The notes below the pieces were generated by a model that worked only from the letters and a program-made list of their open reading frames with translations, was not told the origin of the DNA and ran no database searches. Made by a program: the position numbers and the translations under genes. Of a DNA stretch of 64,000 nucleotides, positions 32,541-42,946 are shown piece after piece. The stretch's first letter is position 1, and each line of letters opens with the position of its first letter. This stretch comes from Siphonodentalium dalli (taxonomy: Eukaryota; Mollusca; Scaphopoda; Gadilida; Siphonodentaliidae): assembly GCA_032622095.1 (NCBI GenBank), contig CP136069.1:49338760-49402759 (forward strand), given 5' to 3'.

Positions 32541-33394
32541 ACTTACTCTACACATGTACCCGTATGGTGTTGTGTCAGTAAATGTAAACCTGAGACGAAT
32601 GAAGACAAGTCATAGCCGACAGTGGCAGCTCGAACTCAACCTAATTGTCACAATTTAGTGGAAAATATCAATGATTAAGCCGGTTTTAGCAGATTTAGAA
32701 CTTGTCCGTTCACATAGGAACCGAAGTAAGACAGTTTTAACATTAGTCCGCATGGGTATAACTTACATTTTCCCAAAAAAAAAACAATTGCGATTTCAGC
32801 GCGACAAGACAGAGAAATAAATTCTTGAGTGATAAAGTCGGCTCACGATAATAACGTAATTTAATTACATACGCAAGACAAGACCGAATGAATATACCGG
32901 ACCATTGCACGGAATACAAACAATTAAACAGTCATACTGTATGGAGTAACTTTTTGTTGCCGATAAATATATTGTTGAATTTTGACGGCATGAACTTGGA
33001 AACGCGCACATTTTTAACTTTGACTATTTTCAGGGGGGGGGCATCTCACAAAGGTAATTCACCATACAACCGATGAAATGGTAAGGGACCGTCGGGTTAT
33101 GGCGGTCCGACATTGTCAAATCGACAGTATTTTCTAACAGTGTGTCTCGTTTGCATCAGCGGCTGGTCAGCGGCTGGTATAGGGTGGGACCCGGTACTCC
33201 AATACCACATCTACCTGACCCTCGTGTATACTTGGATGGTCCAACGTACACAATGGGCTGAGTGAAAACCAATCAAGGCATGACAATCTTCGATGGGGAT
33301 TAAATCCATTACAGATTCAGCAAAGTCGATAATAAATTGTGGTCACTCGATGCTAAGCACGTCCGTCCCGTCGAGCGACGGGAGCACGAATGAT
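32541..33394. other. No gene seen
   Basis: No recognisable gene. The GGCTGGTCAGCGGCTGGT direct repeat at about 33162 is minor. Confidence 0.45.
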
Positions 33395-33480
33395 ACAAGG
33401 GGAGAGACCCTTTGTAAGTTGCAAAACTTGTGTCTCAATCCCGTTGCGTTATTATGCAATACAATATGCTTACACTGATG
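33395..33480 (+). repeat. LINE 3'-tail-like segment
   Basis: ACAAGGGGAGAGACC...GTAAGTTGCAAAACTTG followed by TCTCAATCCCGTTG has the same layout as the tail at 6525-6570 (GGGGCGAG, TTGTAAG...CTTGTGCCC, CGATCCC). No coding part is attached. A short inverted repeat around CCCGTCGAGCGACGGG lies at 33366-33382. Confidence 0.4.
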
Positions 33481-34359
33481 ATATAATGACTATCAGACGG
33501 CAGTTGAGTTGTTTCTGACCGAAAGCCTGGTAGGATGATTGGATTGCATTGTGCGGGTCCCTTCACGCTACTACTATCACAGCATATCGTGTAGATGGGC
33601 GCGATGCTCCTGGAAATCGCCACCGGGATAGTAGAAAAGAACGAATGATCTTCTCCTTCACCCCAGGATTTGTTGTTTTGAAGTTATCTTAAATATAGCT
33701 AATAATCATGTCTGATCGCGACAAACTGTGATGGTGGGCACGATGGTGCCCGATGTGTCCCTTTAAGTTGGATGTTTTGTTAAAGGTTCTGCTGAGCCGA
33801 AACGAAGAACGGAGCCCGTGTTATAATATTAAAGTGGTGCTTTAGTTGTGATAGTTTTGGTTTAAACCGAGTGACCAACGTCTGAAGTTTTAAGTGTATA
33901 AGCTATAGCCAGACTATGTTCATTTGACAAAATTAGCTTATAGTAGAGTGGCTTTGATCGAAAAAGTCATCTAGTTTTAGAGATAACCCGTCGGTGGTTG
34001 AAACTTTACATGTTAATCGTGTGTCTAATGGGCCATGGGAAAATAACAATCAACGGTGCCGGAGCCCTGTGCCGAGGTTAAAAATCGAACATTTTATTCA
34101 AAAAATGTGTTAAAAGCATGGAAAAAATGCCGGAGAATGTCAGACTGGAATTATCTATCTAAACAAAAAAACAAAGAGATCGCCTTCTCATGCACACATT
34201 TTGCTGTCTTTAAAAAAAATTTTGTTTCGCTTTCGAACACCAGCAAAAGTACGATTAAACCAAATTTCTGTAAGTTATCAAATCATGTTATACATAACAA
34301 AATTCCCAGTTCAATTGTTGTTTGAAAAGTATCTAATTATCAACCATTTCCCAACCTCT
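33481..34359. other. No gene seen
   Basis: An 89-codon frame (34056-34325) is Lys/Asn-rich with no recognisable domain. Nothing else is supported. Confidence 0.45.
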
Positions 34360-35730
34360 TTTAATTAAAATGTCATTTTATTAACCCAACCCTCTCAAAA
34401 TCCGATTCTACATAACGCGGTATAAAATTTCACCAAATATCACCAATGGGATTATAGTCATATTTCAACCAGAAATTGGCATAATTGTGCAATGTAACTG
34501 AGGTGACGTTTACACATAGCCGGTGAAACCCTTACCCGGCGAACCCGTTAACCGGCGAAGGTTATGCAGAGTGTTTACATATCGCCGGCGAAGATACGCA
34601 TATATTCATGTGTCTCCTTTACTTGTTAATAGTATTCGTTTTAGTTCTCACTGAACTGCAATATGATATTGCTGTTCACTTGTAAACATCTAGCCGCTTC
34701 CTGTTAGAGGTATGGTTGGGCAGTATAGTGAAATGAAACTTTTTAGAAATGGAAATGCCGAAATTATTAATATCCAACTCAAACTTTCAGGTATTGCTAT
34801 TGGTAATTTTAAAGATATTTAAACAACATTGTTAATGGTTTGTTTGAGTGCATAGACAGCATGTGAAGTGAGTGTCGCACCAAAAGCAGGTTCATTGTCA
34901 GTTTTGAGATCTTTTCGTCGCATACATCTACAAATTGGTGTCTAATCATTCGGATTGGATTTTATATTATATATATAAGTTTCAACATCGCGAATCAAAT
35001 GTGACACATTTTCCGTTTGCACATTATACAATAAAATATGTTTTTTCATTTTACTTGGGCGTTCACCATGTCCGTGTATGCAGGGCCGTGTCGATGGGGG
35101 TGTCTAATCCCAACTTTAATCAAAATATTGAAAAGCTGGAAATTTCATACCTGACACGGCATTAGATGGAAGTTTAACATCAGCAATATGTTGAAATTGT
35201 TCTCGTAGTTTTATTTTCAACAATTTATTATTGGTGATTTCTACATGCAGATTACGTGTACCATCATCAGTTAGTATTTATAATAATAGCTTATAACCAA
35301 GGTGCGTGACCACCGACGGACAGCTGATTAGAGACAATCAAACTGGCACACTGACCAATATATACACAGGTGAGAAACGGGCTGGTCTATCAGCGATTGC
35401 ACAATAATATTGTTCGAGTTAATAGTTGAAAGGAAATCACCCATGACGGCATGACCCCAGATAAATATCTAACTTAATCCATACGACAATCAGGTGATTG
35501 TACTAAATCATTCATCCAAAAGATGAAAACCGTATAGCTGAGTATCCGGATAGTCGTAATTCTTATCCGGCAAAGTATAAACACTCTATTGTTATCGCTA
35601 CCGGCTAAAGCGAATACGATCTTCGCCGGATAATGTATAAACACCCCCTCAGGCATACCATTACTTATGAATATTCCATCTGTCACTTTGGCTCAAAATG
35701 TCAGCCAAATGGGGGGTATATTATCCCGGA
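34360..35730. mobile_element. Copy of the large fold-back family, interrupted
   Basis: Positions 34360-34502 and 35648-35730 together match 25850-26045 (TTTCAACAAGAAATT, GTAAGTGAGGCATAT, ATTCCAACTC, TGGCTGCCAAA), with an insertion exactly between GTAA.TGAG and GCAT. Only one arm is present. Confidence 0.65.
34503..35647. mobile_element. 1.15 kb MITE nested in the fold-back remnant
   Basis: The ends are GTGACGTTTACACATAGCCGG and, inverted, GGGTGTTTATACATTATCCGG (imperfect TIRs). CTGAG (left) and CTCAG (right) flank it as a likely 5 bp target duplication with one mismatch. Sub-terminal CCGGCGAA or CCGGCAAA words recur at both ends (for example 34536, 34551, 34585 and inverted 35570-35635), as transposase-binding repeats often do. 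The uninterrupted sequence at 25945 shows the empty site. Confidence 0.65.
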
Positions 35731-36060
35731 AGCTACCCGCGACTGACCATTGCATATTTCCTTGACGGGTGTGGTCATGTAGCTCCATGAGTCTTGACCT
35801 CACCCCACCTAAAGCCACTCCTGATTTATAAATATTGTAGTTGACAGTCCTTTCAGTCGCGACTGTTGGCTACGAGTGGTTAATCTAATATGCAGCCATT
35901 ATATTGCAACATATTATTACAGCTTTAAATTTGAAGGAACATACGGCGGTGTTGCTGTGTGTCTTCATTCGGGAAGAGTGTTGTCTAGCTACGAGTTCCC
36001 AACTACGTCATTTATCCTCTCTTGTGTAATGCATGTACACGCAAAATTTAGAAGCGTCGA
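35731..36060. other. No gene seen
   Basis: One frame of 66 codons (35876-36076), with no motif. Nothing else is visible. Confidence 0.45.
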
Positions 36061-36118
36061 ATATTTAAAGGTATAAAAGGAGATGGTGTCACAAATTGAG
36101 TGTACAGTACCCATTTAA
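36061..36118. repeat. End fragment of the TTAA element family seen at 45571 and 47544
   Basis: AGGAGATGGTGTCAC...GAGTGTACAGTACCCATTTAA matches the right end of 47544-47906 (GGAGATGGTCCCAT...TTTAGTGTGCATTGCCCATTTAA). Its terminal TTAA is also the left TTAA of the next element. Confidence 0.5.
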
Positions 36119-36375
36119 AGGTACTCAATCCGATTAAGCACCCCTAAATTACTATTTCTTTGGCTTCGGGGGTAACACATATTTGATTCGAGTCGCTGAA
36201 CCCACCCATCAAAGCTCAGAGTGATCAGATATCGATTTTTGAAGTTTGTTAATTTTTGGAGATGTGGGCCAGAACCACGTGCTCGAACAGACAACTTGCG
36301 GGTGTAAGATGGATAACTCTAAAATCAAGTGGTTATTATTGTTAATAGTAACAACTTGATTTTCGTGTTATCCAT
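36119..36375. mobile_element. AGGTACTC-type MITE, right end rearranged
   Basis: From TTAA (36115-36118) and AGGTACTCAATCCGAT onward it matches the intact element at 42673-42942 for about 230 bp. Instead of the right TIR it runs into an inverted copy of its own AGATGGATAAC...AAATCAAGT segment (about 36308-36375), making a hairpin of about 70 bp. Confidence 0.6.
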
Positions 36376-36410
36376 CTTGATAGCAGTCAGTTTGATAATC
36401 GCTTATAACT

Positions 36411-36552
36411 ACTCACTGGTCTCGCCTGTAAACATGAACCGATCGTGTGCAGGCGATTTATGCTATCAATGATTGGTGAGACCATGTAAAATACATGGTA
36501 TACATGGATTTTACAAACATAAATTACATACAATTGTGTATCCACCCTAAGG
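36411..36552 (-). mobile_element. Terminal fragment of the GGGTGGATAC element
   Basis: It matches the end of the element at 57563-58339: CTGTAAACATGAACCG, CAATGATTGGTG, CATGTAAAATACATG and the terminal GTGTATCCACCCTAA. Only about 140 bp remain. Confidence 0.6.
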
Positions 36553-37259
36553 TGGAAGCATGTATTGACAAATTATGTATATACAGTGTATTGGTAGACT
36601 TTAAAGGCACGGGCGGCGTTCGTTGCAGAAATATATATATTTGTTCAAATCGCCATCAACAGAAGGAACACCAAAATATATACAGTTCCGCTCATATGCT
36701 AAACATAATCAGCGCGTAAATAGTATATCGTCGTCAAGACGTACGATGGTGTACGTAAACAAGAGCATGTTCGTGTTACAGACGTTGTGCTTCTGTTTAC
36801 ATAACACAGCGCAATTATATTGGTTAATCACACTAAAATTATAAAAACGCTCTTTATTATTTCCATATCAGGAAAACAGTAACAGATAATGCTCTTTATG
36901 TTTACCATATCCGGATCTAAACAAACGCCATGTAACGTAACGTTTGTTGCTTGTTTTACATACCAAAGGGGAAAAATTGACAATAACATACTGTTTACGC
37001 CATATTTCTGATTGCCATAAGCACAAGGTCTGTCTATATCTTACTATTCCTTCTGTTTATTGCGGTTTTTGACGGAGGTGAATATTTTAACAGTATACCC
37101 ACCGCCAACGCCGCCCGAATCTTTAATAATTGAAATCAATGTGAATGGTATTATACAAGTGAGGATAAGCATATAGGATATAGTTAATTGATTTGTTTGT
37201 ATTTTGTATATGTTTTGTTTTTATTTTTCTTCTGTCTATTATATAAATGCGAATGGGTT

Positions 37260-37262
<3 letters not shown>
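36553..37262. other. No gene seen
   Basis: No recognisable gene. Repeated GTTTA...CCATAT(C/T) phrases occur at about 36850-37010 without clear structure. Confidence 0.4.

Positions 37263-37292
<30 letters not shown>
37263..37292. repeat. (TA)n microsatellite at Helitron array start
   Basis: A run of 15 TA units lies directly before CTAG. An A/T-rich target is what Helitron-like elements use. Confidence 0.8.
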
Positions 37293-37293
<1 letters not shown>

Positions 37294-38063
37294 TAGCAGG
37301 TGGACCCGACTTCGCCCGGGCTGTTTCCCCTCTGCTTTTCGGCGAATTGCGCGATTTGACCTTGAATTGTCCATTTTGAAGGTCAAGGGGAGGTGGGGTC
37401 ACGATTTGACCCATCCAAAACACTGCCCGGACAAAAGTAACCGACAAAAGTACCCGTCGAAATCCATCCGGTTTTACCCGATTTGACCTTGAATTGATCA
37501 TTTTGAAGGTCAAGTCGGGGTCACGATTTGACCCGTCCAAAATACTCAGTGGACAAAAGAAACCCTATGTATAAAATTTCGTGGAAATGCCATAAAAATT
37601 CGCGATTTGACCTTGAATTGACCCGATTTCAAGGTCAAAGTCACGTCGCACGGGCAAATGAATAGGCTTATGAGACTCACCAGACGAAAGTATCCCTAGA
37701 CACTAATTTTCATCGAAATCCCGTGATATTCGGGCGTTTGACCTCGAAATGACCCGATTTCAAGGTCAAGGTCGCGTCGCACGGGCAAATTAATAGCCTA
37801 TGCCACTTCCCGGCCCAAAGTACCCCCACATTCCAAGTTTCATCGAAATCCCGTGATATTCGGGCGTTTGACCTTGAAATGACCCGATTTAAAGGTCAAG
37901 GTCACGTCGCACGGGTAAATTAACAGACCCATGCCACTCCACGGCCGAAATTACCCCCACATACCAAGTTTCATCGAAATCGGTTTGATCGTTTTCGAGT
38001 CCATCGTGAACAGAGAGACACACAAACACACACACAGAGAATTCTTCCAAAATATATAATAGA
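37293..38063 (-). mobile_element. Helitron-like unit B1
   Basis: Read on the minus strand it begins TCTATTATATATTTTGGAAG and ends with a hairpin (GCCCGGGCGAAGTCGGGTCC), a short spacer and CTAG. Inside, a module of about 120 bp with GATTTGACCTTGAA, CCCGATTTCAAGGTCA and CGCACGGGCAAAT repeats four to five times. An internal AATTTCATCGAAATC phrase precedes a CACA-rich stretch. It is non-coding. Confidence 0.65.
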
Positions 38064-38611
38064 CTAGCCGATGAGCCCGACGTTGTCAAAAAACAAATTT
38101 CAAGTCGATAGCTCCACCTGTTTCCGAGATCTGGTCTTCGCATGCATTTCAAGTCGTTAGCTCCACCCGTCACGAGATCTCGTCTGCGCATGCGCGAAGC
38201 TGGCGTCGCACGGGCTCGGCGACCCGATAAAATTCGTATCCGGGGCAAGATACATTCACATACCAAATTTCAAGTCGATAGCTCCACCCGTTTCCGATAT
38301 CTCGTCTGCGCATGCGCGAAGCTGGCGTCGCACGGGCTCGGCGACCCGATAAATTTCATATCCGGGGCAAGATACATTCACATAGCAAATTTCAAGTCGA
38401 TAGCTCCACCCGTTTCCGAGATCTCGTCTGCGCATGCGCGAAGCGGGCGCCGCACGGGCTCGCCAACACGACAACGTCCACCGCCTGGTCAAACTACAAA
38501 CACGTACCAAGTTTGGTCCCGATCGGTCGAGAATCGTAGATTTGTATAAATGACAAACATACAGACAAACATACAGACAAACAGACAGAGGTCTTAAAAA
38601 TATATATGAGA
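38064..38611 (-). mobile_element. Helitron-like unit B2
   Basis: It abuts B1 exactly at CTAG. It carries the 3' hairpin AGCCCGACGTTGT...(partly lost), three copies of the 122 bp core (CAAGTCGATAGCTCCACCCG ... GCGCATGCGCGAAGC) and a (ACAGACAA)n tract near its other end. It is nearly identical to B4 over most of its length. Confidence 0.7.
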
Positions 38612-39055
38612 CTAGCCGATGAGCCCGACGTTGTCCGGGCTATTCAAAAACAAAACTTCAAGTCGATAGCTCTACCCAGCCCGACGTTGTCCGGGCTATT
38701 CAAAAACCAAATTTCCAGTCGATAGCTCTGCCCGTTTCCGAGATCTGGTCTGCGCATGCGCGAAGCTGGCGTCGCACTGGCTCGGCGACCCGATAAAATT
38801 CGTATCCGGGGCAAGATACATTCACATCGCAAATTTCAAGTCGATAGCTCCACCCGTTTCCGAGATCTCGTCTGCGCATGCGCGAAGCGGGCGCCGCACG
38901 GGCTCGTCAATATGACAACGTCGACCGCCTGGTCAAACTACACACACGTACCAAGTTTCGTCCCGATCGGTCGAGAATCGTAGATTTGTATAAATGACAG
39001 ACAACAATACAGACAAACAGACAAACAAAGAGATGTCTTCAAAATATATATGAGA
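38612..39055 (-). mobile_element. Helitron-like unit B3
   Basis: A 444 bp unit with a duplicated 3' hairpin (AGCCCGACGTTGTCCGGGCT at two places), two core copies and an ACAGACAA tract. It is practically identical to B5 and the same length. Confidence 0.7.
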
Positions 39056-39565
39056 CTAGCCGATGAGCCCGACGTTGTCCGGGCTATTCAAAAACCAAAT
39101 TTCAAGTCGACAGCTCCACCCGTTTCCGAGATCTGGTCTGCGCATGTGCGAAGCTGGCGTCGCACGGGCTCGGCGACCCGATAAAATTCGTATCCGGGGC
39201 AAGATACATTCACATACCAAATTTCAAGTCGATAGCTCCACCCGTTTCCGAGATCTCGTCTGCGCATGCGCGAAGCTGGCGTCGCACGGGCTCGGCGACC
39301 CGATAAATTTCATATCCGGGGCAAGATACATTCACATAGCAAATTTCAAGTCGATAGCTCCACCCGTTTCCGAGATCTCGTCTGCGCATGCGCGAAGCGG
39401 GCGCCGCACGGGCTCGCCAACACGACAACGTCCACCGCCTGGTCAAACTACAAACACGTACCAAGTTTGGTCCCGATCGGTCGAGAATTGTAGATTTGTA
39501 TAAATGACAAACATACAGACAAACATACAGACAAACAGACAGAGGTCTTAAAAATATATATGAGA
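39056..39565 (-). mobile_element. Helitron-like unit B4
   Basis: A 510 bp unit starting CTAGCCGATG and the hairpin AGCCCGACGTTGTCCGGGCT, with three copies of the 122 bp core. It is practically identical to B2 after the first hundred bases. Confidence 0.7.
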
Positions 39566-40009
39566 CTAGCCGATGAGCCCGACTTTGTCCGGGCTATTCA
39601 AAAACAAAACTTCAAGTCGATAGCTCTACCCAGCCCGACGTTGTCCGGGCTATTCAAAAACCAAATTTCCAGTCGATAGCTCTGCCCGTTTCCGAGATCT
39701 GGTCTGCGCATGCGCGAAGCTGGCGTCGCACTGGCTCGGCGACCCGATAAAATTCGTATCCGGGGCAAGATACATTCACATCGCAAATTTCAAGTCGATA
39801 GCTCCACCCGTTTCCGAGATCTCGTCTGCGCATGCGCGAAGCGGGCGCCGCACGGGCTCGTCAATACGACAACGTCGACCGCCTGGTCAAACTACACACA
39901 CGTACCAAGTTTCGTCCCGATCGGTCGAGAATCGTAGATTTGTATAAATGACAGACAACAATACAGACAAACAGACAAACAAAGAGATGTCTTCAAAATA
40001 TATATGAGA
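39566..40009 (-). mobile_element. Helitron-like unit B5
   Basis: 444 bp, a near-exact copy of B3 placed 954 bp downstream of it. Confidence 0.7.
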
Positions 40010-40498
40010 CTAGCCGATGAGCCCGACGTTGTCCGGGCTATTCAAAAACCAAATTTCAAGTCGACAGCTCCACCCGTTTCCGAGATCTGGTCTGCGCATG
40101 TGCGAAGCTGGCGTCGCACGGGCTCGGCGACCCGATAAAATTCGTATCCGGGGCAAGATACATTCACATACCAAATTTCAAGTCGATAGCTCCACCGTTT
40201 CCGAGATCTGGTCTGCGCATGCGCGAAGCTGGCGTCGCACGGGCTCGGTGACCGGATAAAATTTGTATCCGGGGCAAGATACATTCACATAGCAAATTTC
40301 AAGTCGATAGCTCCACCCGTTTCCGAGATCTCGTCTGCGCACGGGCTCGCCAATACGACAATGTCGACCGCCTGGTCAAACTACACACACGTACCAAGTT
40401 TCGTCCCGATCGGTCGAGAATCGTAGATTTGTATAAATGACAGACAAACAGACAAACAGACAAACAGACAGACAGAGGTCTTCAAAATATATATGAGA
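40010..40498 (-). mobile_element. Helitron-like unit B6, last of the array
   Basis: It matches B4 for its first two core copies. The third core is shortened (a deletion around 40340), and the unit ends in TTCAAAATATATATGAGA and a TA-rich tract. It lies 954 bp after B4. Confidence 0.7.
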
Positions 40499-40559
40499 GA
40501 TATATATATATATGTATGGACAGATCGATGCTAAATATCGAATATATGTATAATTTATA
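40499..40559. repeat. TA-rich spacer
   Basis: A run of (TA)n and related A/T sequence after the array. Confidence 0.6.
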
Positions 40560-42100
40560 CCGGGGAGTGACATAGGCTAGGTCCCGATTGAGTCCGACGT
40601 CGCCTTTTGACGTCAACATGATATCGTTCCGAAAAAGTGTTTTCTCCACATGATGACGGTAAACTCTGACGTTTATGGTCGATCGAACCTAAATTTCGTA
40701 TCGGGGTGTATTTTGTAGGCTGGGTCCCCATTGCGTGCGGTGTCGCCTTTTGACGTTATGACGTAAATATCCACACCGGCAACACGGTTTCACAGGAACC
40801 AGTGGCCCGATCGCACTGAAATTTGGTACGATAATTTCAGCTCTCCTGGTAATATGGGCTTGACCCGGACTCCACCCGACATAACATTTTGACCTTATGA
40901 CGTCATATCCACACGGACAAACCGGTTTCTCGGGAACCACTCTGCCGATCGCACTGGCATTTGGTAATATATTTCGGCCTTCCGGGTAACATTGGCTGGG
41001 TCGTGTTTTATCGGTATGATGTCATATCCATACGGGCATCGCTATTCACATGTATACTACTGATATGATCTCACTGAAATTTGGTGTGGTCGTGTATTTC
41101 GGTCATCCTGGTAACATGGGCTGGTTCAAGACTCCACCCGACATCACCTTTATAGTTTTACCTGATCAGAACAAAGCACAGCAACAATAAACGTTCTTCA
41201 ATATGTTTCAATTTTAATTTTGTCACACTATGCCTGTGCACCGCAGAGTACATTCAATAGTCTATTTGTATTTGCCCTTTGTTATTGCCAATCATGGAGT
41301 TAGGCTGCGTTTCCCGAACAACGCCTGGTATGCATCCGCTGCCTATTATATTAATTCGAATCCAATTGAAAATTCGTACCGAGAGGTATTTTATATAGGA
41401 AATGGACATATGTTGGGTCTCGATTGCGTTGGACGTCGCGTGTTGACGTCTGTGACGTAATATCGTCCCGAAAACGCGATTTCACCGTATGACGACTGTA
41501 AACTCCTCTGGCGTTTAATGGATGGATCGAAAGTAAATTTCGTATCTATGTGTAATTTCTACGGGGGAGTGGCATAGGTTGGGTCAGATTGCGTCCGACG
41601 TCGTGTTTTGACCACAGTGACGTAATATTGTCCCAAAAACGCATTTTGTTTCCGTATGACGGCCGTAAACTCTGACGTTTATGGAAAGTTTTAAACTACA
41701 TTTCGTATCTACCGGGGAGTGACATAGACTGGGTCCCGATTACGTCCGATGTCTGTGTTTTAACCATGGAAAACCGGTTTCTCAGGAACTAATGGCCGGG
41801 TCGCACTGAAATTCGGTACGAGGATGTATTTCGGCTCTCCGGGTAACATGACAGATAGGCAGCGTCACGGTTGCGTCTGATTAGCGCGTTTTAACGTCAG
41901 TGTCGTAATATCGTCCAGAACACGTAATTTCTCCTTATGACGGCGGTAAACTCTGACATCGCCTTATTGTTTTACCTTATCAGGAGAAAGTACCGCAACA
42001 ATAAATGCTCTTCAATATGTTTCAATATTAATAAAAGCACACATTGTCCGTGCACCACCGAGTACATCCGATAGTCCTTATTACAATTGTTTTATAGGTT
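40560..42100. repeat. Degenerate tandem repeats, about 150-180 bp period
   Basis: A motif chain recurs across the region: GGCTGGGTC, CGATTGCGTCCGACGTCG, TTTTGACGT, TGACGTAATATCGTCC, TTTCTC..TATGACG, GTAAACTCTGACGTTTATGG and CTGAAATTTGGTA. Two larger halves end alike (41145-41270 and 41950-42085, both with CAACAATAAA.G.TCTTCAATA). The chain resembles an eroded Helitron or satellite-like interior. No real frame is present. The following stretch to 42668 has no recognisable gene; a run of 16 C lies at about 42531-42546. Confidence 0.55.
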
Positions 42101-42672
42101 TTTATAATCAATCAGGTAAGTGGGTGCCTGACAAGGTAACACATCTGTCATGGCCAGCGAAAATCACACGTAGCCCTCCGGAATGACAAGTTAGAATGGT
42201 TAGTTAGGATTGACTGACGGACTATCAAGCCTTTACGTTTGACAGCATAAGTGAAGTGAAAGAATTAATGGTTTACAACCTATCCGTCATGTAATTTCCC
42301 CACACAATGAAGGTGGTACATGTACACAAATGTGTGTATGCCATGTGAAAGGGGATGGTGTATCTGATATGGGCATATTAAGGAAAAAGCTAAATATAAT
42401 GATTAAGATCCCAACTTATCTTAGGCAAAGACAAATTTATCCCTGTTCTCGAGATCATGACATGAATTTTGAGGTGGAAGCTGGATCCTGGAGCGGTTCA
42501 ATGGAATGTTGAAAACAGTTTTAGAACGTACCCCCCCCCCCCCCCCAACATATTTTAATTTATACCATTAGAAACATTAAGACATTGCTTTCCAAGAAAT
42601 TGACTCCTGACTATGTGCCATACTAAGCGCATGTCACACGAAGTCTCGGCTCGTTACGCTTCGGCTCGTTAA

Positions 42673-42942
42673 AGGTACTCAATCCGATCAGACGCTCCTA
42701 AATTACTATTTCTTTGGCTTCGGGGGTAAAACAAATTTTATTCCAGTCGAGGAACCCACCCATAAAAACTCAGAGTGATTAGATATCGATGTTTGAAGTT
42801 TGTTAATTTTTTTATATCTGGGCCAAAACTTTTCCTGACCCACGTTCGAATTCTCAAACGGACAATTTGCGATTGTAAGATGGATAACTCTAAAATCAGG
42901 TGGTTACTATTAAATAGGAGCGTCTGATCGGATTGAGTACCT
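42673..42942. mobile_element. Intact 270 bp MITE with TTAA flanks
   Basis: The terminal inverted repeats of about 30 bp start AGGTACTCAATCCGATCAGA and end in the inverse. Perfect TTAA lies on both sides (42669-42672 and 42943-42946). There is no coding capacity. The related copy is at 36119-36375. Confidence 0.8.
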
Positions 42943-42946
42943 TTAA

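Noticed and set aside
37263-37292. (TA)n tract as a possible promoter
   Set aside because: A plain microsatellite next to a Helitron insertion site; no gene follows.
38142-40284. Open frames of 62-146 codons in the Helitron array
   Set aside because: Same reason: repeat-derived, present on both strands, no family similarity.
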